64,000 nucleotides of DNA from Dehalococcoidia bacterium. Its GTDB lineage: Bacteria > Chloroflexota > Dehalococcoidia > Lucifugimonadales > UBA3495. The stretch lies in the NCBI GenBank assembly GCA_022827095.1, contig JAJDTP010000005.1:372001-436000 (forward strand), in the 5' to 3' direction. Positions 29,583 through 39,122 of the stretch are shown in pieces. The first letter of the stretch is position 1. Each line of letters starts with the position of its first letter. A program made the translations under genes and the position numbers. Under the pieces are notes generated by a model, which saw only the letters and a program-made list of their open reading frames with translations, did not search any database and was not told where the DNA came from.

Positions 29583-30497
29583 ATGGCGCAGCAGACAACC
29601 GGGGTACTCGCCCCCACGGAACCCACCGGCGTGGGGATGCGGCCCAAGCGCACATTCTGGGAAAACATCGTCAACTTCGCACAGCAAAAGCCGCTAGGCG
29701 CGTTCGGAGCGGTGGTCGTGATCCTGCTGGTGGTCCTGGCTATATTTGCTCCGATAGTGGCCACAGACGACCCCCGGGAAACCAATGCCGCTTACCGGTT
29801 CAACCCGCCCAACGCCGACACCTGGCTTGGGGGCGACCAGATCGGACGGGACGTGTACAGCCGGCTGGTCTACGGCACCCGGATTTCGCTGGTCGTGGGC
29901 TTGCTCAGCGTGTTCTTCGGGGTGACCATCGGGGCGTTCATCGGGATAGTTAGCGGGTATTTCGGCGGGATCACGGACCTGGTGATCCAGCGGATCATGG
30001 ACGCCATGATGTCGTTCCCGGCGTTGATCCTGGCGTTGGCGATCATGGCGATCCTAGGGGCGTCGGTGACCAACGTGGTCATCGCACTCAGCGCGGTGTT
30101 CATACCGGGCGCGGCGCGGACGATCCGGTCGCAGGCGCTGAGCATCAAGGAAGTGGACTACGTGCTGGCGGCGAGGGCGGTGGGAGCCGGCGACTGGCGG
30201 ATAATTCTGCGGCACATGGCGCCGAACTGCGCGGCTACATTCATCGTGCTGGCCAGCATATCCCTGGGCTGGGCGATAGTCGTGGAGGCGTCGCTGAGCT
30301 TCCTGGGCGTGGGAATCCCGCCGGACGTGCCCTCGTGGGGCGGGATGCTGAACGGCGTGGCGCAGAACTCGCTGGACGTGGCTCCCTGGCTGGGCGTGTT
30401 CCCAGGATTGGCGATAGCGATCACGGTGTTTGCCGTAAACCTGCTGGGCGACGCACTCCGGGACGTGCTGGACCCGAGGATGCGGGGAGCGAACTGA
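29583..30497 (+). CDS. ABC transporter permease (DppC-like)
   Basis: 'WLGGDQIGRDVYSRLVYGTRISLVVGLLSVFFGVTIGAFIGIVSGYFGG', 'LAARAVGAGDWRIILRHMAPNC'. Confidence 0.95.
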   Translation: MAQQTTGVLAPTEPTGVGMRPKRTFWENIVNFAQQKPLGAFGAVVVILLVVLAIFAPIVATDDPRETNAAYRFNPPNADTWLGGDQIGRDVYSRLVYGTRISLVVGLLSVFFGVTIGAFIGIVSGYFGGITDLVIQRIMDAMMSFPALILALAIMAILGASVTNVVIALSAVFIPGAARTIRSQALSIKEVDYVLAARAVGAGDWRIILRHMAPNCAATFIVLASISLGWAIVVEASLSFLGVGIPPDVPSWGGMLNGVAQNSLDVAPWLGVFPGLAIAITVFAVNLLGDALRDVLDPRMRGAN

Positions 30498-30521
30498 CAG
30501 TGCTCCCGCGTTCGTCCTGCC

Positions 30522-30558
30522 AGCAATCAGGGGAGGGATCAGGTCCCTCCCCTGTTGC
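30522..30558 (+). terminator. Long hairpin downstream of the ABC operon
   Basis: GCAATCAGGGGAGGG-ATCAGGT-CCCTCCCCTGTTGC (one bulged T); no strong U-tract. Confidence 0.5.
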
Positions 30559-30650
30559 GTTGGCAGCTTGCGCCGATGCGTCGCTTGGCGATAGAAGGGG
30601 GTTCCCAGTCGCGCCGGAACGACGGTACTTGTTCGGGTATCGAGCGCGGC

Positions 30651-31016
30651 CTACGATTCCGGGTAGGTTAGCTTCATCAGGACGTGGCGGCGGTTCTGGG
30701 TGTAGGGGCGCACGTGCTCGGGCCAGCGGCCGGCGTCGACGGCTTCGGCCCACTCCGGGCTGGTGAGCACCTCGGGGCTTTCGATTTGGTACACCGCGTG
30801 GTGCTTGGGCGTGCCGGGAATCTCGATTTCCTGGACCTGTCCGCCCATGGCCATGAGAAGGCGTTGAGTTTCGTAGCGGGTTACGCCAACCACGCCCGGC
30901 GTCTGGTTGAGCAGGGGGCAGTGCTCGGTGTTGTAGACCTCGTTGAAAAGGGCTTCGCGGTCGGCGTCGATGTCCATGCTGGCGATGAACAGGTACTTCG
31001 AGTGCAGGTTGGCCAT
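30651..31016 (-). CDS. Hypothetical protein (EthD-like/stress-response dimeric barrel type)
   Basis: MANLHSKYLFIASMDIDADREALFNEVYNTEHCPLLNQTPGVVGVTRYETQR; 'NTEH' plus central 'VVGVTRYE' pattern. Confidence 0.65.
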   Translation of the reverse strand: MANLHSKYLFIASMDIDADREALFNEVYNTEHCPLLNQTPGVVGVTRYETQRLLMAMGGQVQEIEIPGTPKHHAVYQIESPEVLTSPEWAEAVDAGRWPEHVRPYTQNRRHVLMKLTYPES

Positions 31017-31035
31017 GGTGGCACCTCCGGCGGGT

Positions 31036-31686
31036 TCAGTGTGAGTGGTGGAGCATCTGGGCGGCAATGGCCCAGTCGGAGCGGGCGGAGACCATGTCGC
31101 GCAGATTCGCATGGGCCTTGCCGCGAGCGACATAGGCCTCGGTGTAGTTATCGTTGAGCGCGATGGCGGCGTCGAAATGGGCCACAGCGGCGCGGTCGTT
31201 CCCGGTGTCGCGCAGGGCCAGGCCGCGCCAGTAGTGAGCCAGTGGATCGTCCGGTTGGTGTTGCAGCGCCCGGTTCAGGTCTTCTGCGGCTTCGGCCAGG
31301 CAACCCAGCTTGTAGCGGGCGATACCCCGGGTTCGCCACGCGCGGGGCAGGGCGCCATTGAGTTCCAACGCTCGGGAGCAGTCGGACGCAGCGGCTGACC
31401 AGTCCGAACGGTCCAGATGAAGCGCGCTGCGGTCGAGCCAGGCGTCGGTCATGTTTGGGTCCAGGGCGATGGCGGCGTCCAACTCCGCCTTCGCGGCTTC
31501 GGCCCGCCCCAGCATCGACAGGGACCGACCACGGAGCCAACGAACGACGGGATCGTCGGGGGTTGCCAGGAAACCGAGGTCGAGATCGGCCAGGGCGGTG
31601 CGGGGGTCGCCGTCGGCCAAATGCGCCTCGGCGCACTGGACATGCTGGGCCACCGTTGAGGCGAGTTTCCGGTCGGCGCGCTGCAT
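31036..31686 (-). CDS. Tetratricopeptide repeat protein
   Basis: Repeated 'A..L..AIALDPN...AW..R...' helices across the protein. Confidence 0.75.
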   Translation of the reverse strand: MQRADRKLASTVAQHVQCAEAHLADGDPRTALADLDLGFLATPDDPVVRWLRGRSLSMLGRAEAAKAELDAAIALDPNMTDAWLDRSALHLDRSDWSAAASDCSRALELNGALPRAWRTRGIARYKLGCLAEAAEDLNRALQHQPDDPLAHYWRGLALRDTGNDRAAVAHFDAAIALNDNYTEAYVARGKAHANLRDMVSARSDWAIAAQMLHHSH

Positions 31687-31709
31687 CGGCTTGAGGTCAG
31701 AATAAAGCA

Positions 31710-31735
31710 GGGGGCGACCTTCATGGGTCGCCCCC
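31710..31735 (-). terminator. Hairpin terminator downstream of the TPP-enzyme gene
   Basis: GGGGGCGACC-TTCATG-GGTCGCCCCC; minus-strand downstream tail TGCTTTATTCT. Confidence 0.7.
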
Positions 31736-31753
31736 AGTTGGTATGGCCACGGA

Positions 31754-33400
31754 TCAGAAGGCGCGGCGGTGGGAGTAGTTGATCTCCGCGTTGGTGATGA
31801 ACTCTAGGAGCACCGCGTTGCCGTTCTCGTTCTGCTGGCGGGCCCGCTGGAACGCCGGGATGATCTCGTTGGGGTCGGTGACGCGCTCGGCGTAGCCGCC
31901 CATGGCGCTGCCCAGATCAGCGTAGTTGCCGCCGAGGTCGCGGGTGTTGTACAGCTCGTGGGAGCGCTGCATGGCGTTGGTTTCCACGGCCATGGTGGAG
32001 TTGTTGAGCACGACGGTGGTGATGGGTACGTTGCTGCGGACGGCGGTCTCAAAGTCGAGGCCCACCATGCCGAAGGCGGCGTCACCCATGAAGTTCACGC
32101 ACATCTTGTCCGGGTCGGCCAACTTGGCGCCGATGACCAGGCCCAGGCCGGTGCCCAGGCCGTGGGATTTCCCCCAGCCGAGGTATGTGCGCGGGCCGCC
32201 GGACCGGTAGAAGGGCGTGATCTGGTCGCGCGGGCTGCCTGAGTCGTGGGTGATGATGGCCTCGCTGGACGGAACGGCCTTCTGGAAATCGGTGATGACG
32301 CGATAGGGATTGACCAGCGGGCCGGCGTCGGTGGTCTTGTGCTCCCACTCGGCGAGCCAGGCGTTGCGGACCGTCTCGATTTCGCCGGTAACCTCGGCGT
32401 TGTTGCGCCGGCTGTCGCCGACGATCTCGCGGCAGGCTTCGATCATCTGGCGCAGGGACAGCTTGGCGTCGCCAATGAGCGGGAACTGGATGTCGTAATC
32501 CTTGTTGATGTCCCTTGGGTCGTTGGTGTTCTGGATCAGCGTGCGGCCGGACGGCAGGTTCATGGACATGCCATGCTTGGTGAAGCTGGAACCGACGCCG
32601 AAAATCACGTCGGAGCGACGGACGAAGTGGTATACCGTGCCGGACATCACGCCGGACCCGCTGCCCAGGGCCAGGGGATGCAACTCGGGGAAGCCGCTCT
32701 TGCCCAGCAGGGTGGTCATCACCGGAACGGAAAGGAGTTCGGCCAACTCGACCAGTTCGTCAGTGGCCTCGGCGTACATCACGCCTTGGCCAGCGTGGAT
32801 TACCGGGTAGGTGGCGGAGCACAGGGCGCGGGCCGCGGCTTCAATGTCGTCGGGATCGGCTTGCGAGGCGGATCGGCGCACGTTGCCGCCCCAGTAGAAG
32901 GCCTCCTCGGAAACTTCCTCCAGGGCCACGTCGGCCGGGATTTCCACCATGGACGGGCCGGGCCGACCGGTGTACAGGGCGTTGACGGCGCGACGCATGA
33001 CCTGGCTGGTGCTGCCCGACAGGTTCAGCCTTTCGAGGTGCTTGGTGACGCTGGCGAAGCTCTCGATTGAGTCGAACATCGGGAAGACACCCTGGCGTTC
33101 GCGGGGATGGCCGAGCGGGAGCAGGAGAATAGGAACCGAATCGGAGAAGGACGTGGCGACGCCGGAATAAGCGTTTTCGGCGCCGGGGCCGTACTGCATG
33201 GCGAACACGCCCGGGGGCCGGCCATTGGTGATCCGGCTGTACCCGTCGGCGATGCCGACGCCGACGCGCTCCTGGCGGCAGATGATGGGTCGGATACCGG
33301 CGGCGGCGCAGGCCTCGATAACCGGGGTGGTGGGGAAGCAGGACAGGTACTGGACGCCCTCCCGCTTGAGAATTTCGGCGATGGCATCGATAGTTTGCAC
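31754..33400 (-). CDS. Thiamine pyrophosphate-requiring enzyme (acetolactate synthase-like large subunit family)
   Basis: 'IICRQERVGVGIADGYSRITNGRPPGVFAMQYGPGAENAYSGVATSFSDSVPILLLPLG', 'GTGLGLVIGAKLADPDKMCVNFMGDAAFGMVGLDFETAVRSNVPITTVVLNNSTM'. Confidence 0.92.
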   Translation of the reverse strand: MQTIDAIAEILKREGVQYLSCFPTTPVIEACAAAGIRPIICRQERVGVGIADGYSRITNGRPPGVFAMQYGPGAENAYSGVATSFSDSVPILLLPLGHPRERQGVFPMFDSIESFASVTKHLERLNLSGSTSQVMRRAVNALYTGRPGPSMVEIPADVALEEVSEEAFYWGGNVRRSASQADPDDIEAAARALCSATYPVIHAGQGVMYAEATDELVELAELLSVPVMTTLLGKSGFPELHPLALGSGSGVMSGTVYHFVRRSDVIFGVGSSFTKHGMSMNLPSGRTLIQNTNDPRDINKDYDIQFPLIGDAKLSLRQMIEACREIVGDSRRNNAEVTGEIETVRNAWLAEWEHKTTDAGPLVNPYRVITDFQKAVPSSEAIITHDSGSPRDQITPFYRSGGPRTYLGWGKSHGLGTGLGLVIGAKLADPDKMCVNFMGDAAFGMVGLDFETAVRSNVPITTVVLNNSTMAVETNAMQRSHELYNTRDLGGNYADLGSAMGGYAERVTDPNEIIPAFQRARQQNENGNAVLLEFITNAEINYSHRRAF

Positions 33401-33467
33401 GGTGTTACCTCGGTTTGGATTGTGTGATGGCGATGCGGGTCACGCCGCGCGCTGTCGGCGTGGAGGA

Positions 33468-34181
33468 CTATTCGGCATCCGATTTGGGACCGACGACGCC
33501 GGACCAAAAACCGGACACCGGGAAAGAGACATCGGGGAACGCCAATGGGCTCACGGAGTCGCCGGCGCGGAATTGGCGAACCGTTTGGTACTGCTCGCCC
33601 ACCGGGTCGGTATGGATGTAGCCCCCGTATTCTCTGAGGTTGACGATCCAAACTTCCGGGATGCCTGCGGCGGCATAGGCGGCCAATTTTTCGCCGCGGT
33701 CGTAGTTCAACGAACTGTAGGATACCTCGATGATGAACAGGATGTCGGCCGGCGTGGCCGGAGACAGATGGTAATCCGGTCGTTGGCGGAGGATGGCGAA
33801 ATCAGGTTGCGGTTCGCTGAACTGGTTGATGCGGACGGAACCCTGCACCCTGATCCGAGCCCGTCCACGCAGGGCGCCAAACATCAGATCGCTGATGCAG
33901 TCCGTAGTGTCATTGTGGGTAGTCCCGACAGGGGCCATTTCGACGATTTCTCCGTTCAGCAGCTCGATTGGCTCGTGCTCGGACAGGATGCCAGCCTTGC
34001 CCATGGCCTGGTATTGGTCCGCGGTGAACCGATAGCTACCGCTGAGGACTGCTTCGCGGTCCTGCCGGCCCAAAATGCCCGCAGAGACCATGGCGCGGAA
34101 TTCGGCGGAACAGAAAGTGCGGAGATCGTAAGTACGGTCGGTTGTGGTAACCATGGTGGCTAGTCTGCGAAGATCGCTCAA
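33468..34181 (-). CDS. Uma2 family endonuclease-like protein
   Basis: 'YRFTADQYQAMGKAGILSEHEPIELLNGEIVEMAPVGTTHN', 'QPDFAILRQRPDYH', 'DILFIIEVSYSSLNYDRGEKLAAYAAAGIPEVWIVNL'. Confidence 0.9.
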   Translation of the reverse strand: MSDLRRLATMVTTTDRTYDLRTFCSAEFRAMVSAGILGRQDREAVLSGSYRFTADQYQAMGKAGILSEHEPIELLNGEIVEMAPVGTTHNDTTDCISDLMFGALRGRARIRVQGSVRINQFSEPQPDFAILRQRPDYHLSPATPADILFIIEVSYSSLNYDRGEKLAAYAAAGIPEVWIVNLREYGGYIHTDPVGEQYQTVRQFRAGDSVSPLAFPDVSFPVSGFWSGVVGPKSDAE

Positions 34182-34365
34182 TCCAAGGGGAATTGTAGCA
34201 TTCGGTCAACACTCGCCCGGCTCTGCCGCGAGTATAACATCCGGTGGAATCGCATTCGGCAGGAGGCCAGCGGACAACCCGGGGCGATCCGGACGTTGTC
34301 ATTCCGTTTGTGCGGCGTTGGCAATAGGGCTAGAATGACTGCCGAACTCGCAGGGGGGTCTGATT

Positions 34366-35562
34366 TTGAGTAACGGAGCCTTGGCCGGCGTCAAGGTGAT
34401 TGATCTGACGCACCATATCGCCGGCCCTTACGCCACCAAGCTGTTGGCCGACTTTGGGGCCGACGTTTTGAAAATCGAGCGGCCCGGAGGCGACCCGGCG
34501 CGGCGTCTCCCGCCGTTCTACCACGACGAGCCAGGCAGCGAGAAAAGCCTGTCGTTTCTCTACCTGAACACCAACAAGCGCAGCATCACGCTGAACCTGA
34601 AGTCCGAACCGGGACGCTCGATCCTGATGGACCTGCTGGCCGACGCAGACGCGGTGGTGGAAAACTTCGCGCCGCGCGTGATGCCGTCGCTGGGTCTGGA
34701 TTTGGACACCTTGCGTCAGCACAACCCTAAGCTGGTGATCGCGTCGGTTTCGAATTTTGGGCAGACGGGGCCTTGGCGCGACTTCAGAGCGACGGAGATC
34801 GTTGAGTACGCGCTGGGCGGGCTGATGTACATCTTCGGGGCGTACGACCGAGAGCCGCTGAAACACGCGCTGCACCAGGCCCAGTTCAAGGCCGGAACCA
34901 ACCTGGCGTCCGGAACGCTGATGGCGCTTTATCACCAGCGGTTGACGGGTCAAGGTCAGCAGGTCGACGTGTCGATACAGGAGAGCATTGCCTCGGCGCT
35001 GAGGGACGTGACCAACAACTACACATACACCGGGGCGGTGCGGCGCAGACAGCCCAACCACACGGGCGACCTGACCCGGCTGAGAGCGATATCCGACGGA
35101 TACGTGCTACCGAACCCCGGCATGGGGGCGACGCTGGACTGGAAGGTGTTGGTGGATTTCCTGGAAGCGCCCGAGCTGGACGACGAGCGGTTCGACAACG
35201 CGTCGGCGCGGCTGGAAAACGCGGAGGCACTGGGCGACATCCTGGACCAGATCTTCGCCGCCAAGCAAAAGCAGGAAATCTTTTACGCGGCGCATCAAAA
35301 GCGGTTCATCTACGGCGTGATTGATTCGCCTGAGGAGACGCTGGACAACCCGCAGATTCAGGCCCGGGGGTATTATGTGCCGGTGGAGCACCCTGATCTG
35401 GGCGAAATCACATTCCCCGGAGCGCCATTCCTGATGTCAGGTTCGCCGTGGGCGGTTACGGACGCCGCGCCGAGATTGGGCGAGCACACCGGAGCGGTGC
35501 TGGGAGACCTGGGCTACAGCGCTCAAGACCTGGCCTGGCTGCGGGCCTCGGAGGTGATCTGA
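34366..35562 (+). CDS. CaiB/BaiF family CoA transferase
   Basis: 'GVKVIDLTHHIAGPYATKLLADFGADVLKIERPGGDPAR', 'LYLNTNKRSITLNLKSEPGR', 'DAVVENFAPRVM'. ORF track start 34366 may be TTG. Confidence 0.94.
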   Translation: MSNGALAGVKVIDLTHHIAGPYATKLLADFGADVLKIERPGGDPARRLPPFYHDEPGSEKSLSFLYLNTNKRSITLNLKSEPGRSILMDLLADADAVVENFAPRVMPSLGLDLDTLRQHNPKLVIASVSNFGQTGPWRDFRATEIVEYALGGLMYIFGAYDREPLKHALHQAQFKAGTNLASGTLMALYHQRLTGQGQQVDVSIQESIASALRDVTNNYTYTGAVRRRQPNHTGDLTRLRAISDGYVLPNPGMGATLDWKVLVDFLEAPELDDERFDNASARLENAEALGDILDQIFAAKQKQEIFYAAHQKRFIYGVIDSPEETLDNPQIQARGYYVPVEHPDLGEITFPGAPFLMSGSPWAVTDAAPRLGEHTGAVLGDLGYSAQDLAWLRASEVI

Positions 35563-35563
35563 C

Positions 35564-36916
35564 ATGGCCGGTCCGCTGGAAGGCGTCCGCATCGTAGAGA
35601 TGGGTCAGCTCATCGCCATACCGTCGGCGATGAAGTGGATGGCCGACATGGGCGCACAGGTGATCCGCCTGGAGTCCGTGCAGCGGTTGGAGAGCTACCG
35701 CACGGACTCGCTGTACCACAATGAAGTGGACGGCGAGTTCTGGAACCGGGGCGCCAACTTCTACGAGCAGAACCGGAACAAGCTGGGGCTGACGCTGGAC
35801 CTGAGCCGGGACGAAGGCAGGGAAGTACTTCGGGACCTGATCGCCGTCACCGACGTGTTCGCGGAAAACTTCACGCCCAGGGTCATCCGCAACTTTGGCC
35901 TGGAGTACGCCGACCTGTGCGAGATACGGCCGGACATTATCATGGTGTCCTCTACCGGGTATGGGTTCGAGGGTCCTTGGGCCAACTTTGGCGCGACCGG
36001 TCCGGCGACGGAAGGGGCGGCAGGATTGGCCTACATCACCGGATACCGCGACGGCGGGCCGGTGATGTCGGAAATACCGTTCACGGACTATACGGCCGGG
36101 GAACACACCGTCGCCGCGGTGATGCTGGCGCTGATGCACCGATTGAACACCGGTCAAGGGCAGTTCATCGACGTGTCGCAGACGCAGACGTGCTCCGCGA
36201 CCATTCCGGAGGCGCTGCTGGACTGGACGGTGAACGGGCGGGTGCCGGAGCGGATTGGCAACGAGGACCCGGCCATGTCACCCCACGGCTGCTACCCGTG
36301 CGCTGGGGACGACCGTTGGATCGCAATTGCCGTCGACAGCGACGAGGCCTGGCTAGGTTTGTGCCGCGTGATGGGTCGGGCGGACTGGGCGGCAGATGCG
36401 CGCTACGCTGACGTGCTGGGGCGCATCCGGCACCGCGCCGAGCTAGACAAGATGCTGGGTTTCGAGACCCGCGGCCACAACAACCACGAGCTCATGTCCC
36501 GGCTGCAGGCTGAGGGGGTCGCGGCCGGGGCAGTGGTGGACAGCGAAGACCTGCTGTTCAACGAGCACCTGAAGGAGCGGCGGTTCTACGAGATCGTCGA
36601 TCACCACGAAGCCACGGGCATGCCGCCCCTTCCGTACGCCGGACGACCCTGGAAACTCTCTGACACGCCGTCCGTTCCGCCCAAGCCTGCCCCAATCATG
36701 GGCCAGCACAACCGGGACATATTGGCCGGCCTGCTGGGCAGAACCGACGACGACATTTCGGCGCTGGAAGAGGCGCAGATCATCGGCTACTCGCCGCTGT
36801 CGCCGCGCGGGGTGCGTCGGCCGTCGCTGGACGAGCAGGTGAGGCAGGGCCGGATGCAGCGGTACGACACGGATTACGCTACCCGGGTGGCGGAGTGGTT
36901 CGGTACCGGACAATAA
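35564..36916 (+). CDS. CaiB/BaiF family CoA transferase
   Basis: 'LEGVRIVEMGQLIAIPSAMKWMADMGAQVIRLESVQR', 'EQNRNKLGLTLDLSRDEGREVLRDLIAVTDVFAENFTPRVI'. Confidence 0.94.
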   Translation: MAGPLEGVRIVEMGQLIAIPSAMKWMADMGAQVIRLESVQRLESYRTDSLYHNEVDGEFWNRGANFYEQNRNKLGLTLDLSRDEGREVLRDLIAVTDVFAENFTPRVIRNFGLEYADLCEIRPDIIMVSSTGYGFEGPWANFGATGPATEGAAGLAYITGYRDGGPVMSEIPFTDYTAGEHTVAAVMLALMHRLNTGQGQFIDVSQTQTCSATIPEALLDWTVNGRVPERIGNEDPAMSPHGCYPCAGDDRWIAIAVDSDEAWLGLCRVMGRADWAADARYADVLGRIRHRAELDKMLGFETRGHNNHELMSRLQAEGVAAGAVVDSEDLLFNEHLKERRFYEIVDHHEATGMPPLPYAGRPWKLSDTPSVPPKPAPIMGQHNRDILAGLLGRTDDDISALEEAQIIGYSPLSPRGVRRPSLDEQVRQGRMQRYDTDYATRVAEWFGTGQ

Positions 36917-36923
36917 AAGCAGA

Positions 36924-36943
36924 GGCGCGGTTTCGTCCGCGCC
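36924..36943. terminator. Bidirectional terminator between convergent genes
   Basis: GGCGCGG-TTTCGT-CCGCGCC; minus-strand tail TCTGCTTTTATTG. Confidence 0.7.
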
Positions 36944-36971
36944 CCTGACGACGTGCGGATTCCGGTGACCG

Positions 36972-37562
36972 TCAGACTTGGCGGGCTTCAAACGCTGCGA
37001 TGGCGTCCTCGTGCTGGAGGGTCAGGCCGATGTCGTCCAGGCCGTTGAGCAGGCAGTAGCGACGGAAATCGTCCACTTCGAAGTCAACGACGATCTCCTC
37101 GTCACCGTCCCGAACCTGCTTCGCCTCCAGGTCGACGGTGATCTCGAAGCCGGGGTTGTCCTTGGCCTTGTCCATGATGCGGCGGACGTCGGTTTCCGGC
37201 AGTATGAGGGGCAGCAGGCCGTTCTTGAAGCAGTTGTTGAAGAAGATGTCGGCGAAGCTGGGGGCGATAATGCATCGGATGCCGAAATCCTCCAATGCCC
37301 ACGGAGCGTGCTCACGCGAAGAGCCGCAGCCGAAATTCGGACCCGAGACCAGGATCTTGGAACTGCGATAGGGGCCCTGATTGAGGATGAAATCCAGGTT
37401 TTCGGAGCCGTCCTCATTGTACCGGTAGCGGTCGAAAAGGTTCGGGCCGAAGCCGGTGCGCTCGATGCTCTTGAGGTACACGGCGGGGATGATCATGTCG
37501 GTATCGACGTTGACGGCGTCCAGGGGAGCGACGACGCCTTCCAGTTGCACAAAGGGTTCCAT
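36972..37562 (-). CDS. leuD: 3-isopropylmalate dehydratase small subunit
   Basis: [87 protein letters not shown]. Confidence 0.95.
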   Translation of the reverse strand: MEPFVQLEGVVAPLDAVNVDTDMIIPAVYLKSIERTGFGPNLFDRYRYNEDGSENLDFILNQGPYRSSKILVSGPNFGCGSSREHAPWALEDFGIRCIIAPSFADIFFNNCFKNGLLPLILPETDVRRIMDKAKDNPGFEITVDLEAKQVRDGDEEIVVDFEVDDFRRYCLLNGLDDIGLTLQHEDAIAAFEARQV

Positions 37563-37580
37563 AATTGCTTCCTCGCGTTT

Positions 37581-37611
37581 CGAGCGCAACGAGATAGCCG
37601 CGCTGCGCTCG
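37581..37611. repeat. REP-like palindrome in the leuC-leuD spacer
   Basis: CGAGCGCA (37581-37588) / TGCGCTCG (37604-37611); context 'TTTCGAGCGCAACGAGATAGCCGCGCTGCGCTCGCAATGAC'. Confidence 0.5.
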
Positions 37612-37626
37612 CAATGACCAGATAGT

Positions 37627-39015
37627 TTAGAAGTCGCGCACGTCGACGAAGTGGCCGGCGATGGCGGCGGCGGCGGCCATCTCGGGGCTCACCAGGTGGG
37701 TGCGACCGCCCTTGCCCTGGCGTCCTTCGAAGTTGCGGTTGGATGTGGAGGCGCAGCGCTGTCCAGGATCCAGGATGTCGGGGTTCATGCCCAGGCACAT
37801 GGAGCAACCGGCTACGCGCCAGTCGAATCCCGCGTCCTTGAACACCTGGTCGAGACCCTCGGCTTCGGCCTGTGCCTTGACCCGGGCGGAACCGGGAACG
37901 ACCATGGCGTAGACGTCGGAGTTGACCTGGCGGCCGCGGATAACGTTGGCGGCGGCGCGCAGGTCGTCGATGCGGGCGTTGGTGCAGGCGCCGAGGAAGA
38001 TGCGGTCGATCTTGATGTCCTCGATGCGCTGGTTGGGTTCCAGGCCCATGTACTCCAGGGCGCGTTCGGCGGCCTCACGCTCGGCGGTGGTCTCGAAAGA
38101 GTTCGGGTCCGGCACTTGGCCGGTGATGGGGACGACCATGTCAGGCTTGGTGCCCCAGGTCACAAAGGGGGACAGGTCGCTGGCGTTGATGACGACCGTG
38201 TGGTCGTAAGATGCGCCGGCGTCGGTCGGGAGTTGTCGCCACTGTTCGATCAGCGCTTCCAGTTCGGCGCCCTTGGGGGCGTAGGGGCGGGTGCGCACGT
38301 AGTCGAAAGTGGTGTCGTCGGGCGCGATCATGCCGGCGCGGGCGCCGCCTTCGATGCTCATGTTGCACACAGTCATACGGCCGTCCATGGACAGGCCGCG
38401 GATGGCCTCGCCGGTGTACTCGATGACGTGGCCGGTGCCGCCGTTGACGCCGATGTGGCCGATGATGCCCAGGATCACGTCCTTGGCGGAGACGCCGTTG
38501 GGCAACTGCCCATCAACGCGAACTTCCATGGTGCGGGGCTTGAACTGGCGCAGGGTCTGGGTGGCGAGGACGTGCTCGACCTCCGAAGTGCCGATGCCCA
38601 CCGCGAAGCAACCCAGGGCGCCATGGGTCGAGGTGTGGCTGTCGCCGCAGACGACGGTCTTGCCGGGGAGCGTGTAGCCAAGGTCGGGGCCAATGACGTG
38701 GACGATGCCCTGGTTCTCGCTGAAGCGGTCGTAATAGAAGGGCAGGCCGAATTCGGCGGCGTTGCGATCCAGCGCGTCCAGCTGGGCCTTGGAGATCTGG
38801 TCTTCGATGGGGCGGGTGAGTTCCCAGGTGGGGGTGTTGTGGTCGGCGGTGGCGACGGTCAGGTCGGGTCGGCGGACCTTGCGACCGGCCATACGGAGGC
38901 CGTCGAAGGCCTGGGGCGAAGTGACCTCGTGCACCAGGTGCAGGTCGATGTAGATGAGCGAGGGTTGGCCCGGTTCCTCGTGAACCACGTGGGCATCCCA
39001 GATTTTTTCGAACAT
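37627..39015 (-). CDS. leuC: 3-isopropylmalate dehydratase large subunit
   Basis: [41 protein letters not shown]; '[14 protein letters not shown]', '[17 protein letters not shown]', '[33 protein letters not shown]'. ORF may extend to 39054. Confidence 0.95.
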   Translation of the reverse strand: MFEKIWDAHVVHEEPGQPSLIYIDLHLVHEVTSPQAFDGLRMAGRKVRRPDLTVATADHNTPTWELTRPIEDQISKAQLDALDRNAAEFGLPFYYDRFSENQGIVHVIGPDLGYTLPGKTVVCGDSHTSTHGALGCFAVGIGTSEVEHVLATQTLRQFKPRTMEVRVDGQLPNGVSAKDVILGIIGHIGVNGGTGHVIEYTGEAIRGLSMDGRMTVCNMSIEGGARAGMIAPDDTTFDYVRTRPYAPKGAELEALIEQWRQLPTDAGASYDHTVVINASDLSPFVTWGTKPDMVVPITGQVPDPNSFETTAEREAAERALEYMGLEPNQRIEDIKIDRIFLGACTNARIDDLRAAANVIRGRQVNSDVYAMVVPGSARVKAQAEAEGLDQVFKDAGFDWRVAGCSMCLGMNPDILDPGQRCASTSNRNFEGRQGKGGRTHLVSPEMAAAAAIAGHFVDVRDF

Positions 39016-39122
39016 AGTGCGGGCGGCCAATTCAGTTCCTCCTCGGGCCGGCACAGATTAGAGATGGGCCGGCAGCGGTCACGATACAGCCGAAGATTAT
39101 AGCATCGTGGGGCGTTGGGACC

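Noticed and set aside
37651-39102. 483-aa ORF antisense to leuC
   Set aside because: Antisense frame; leuC motifs are unambiguous on the minus strand.
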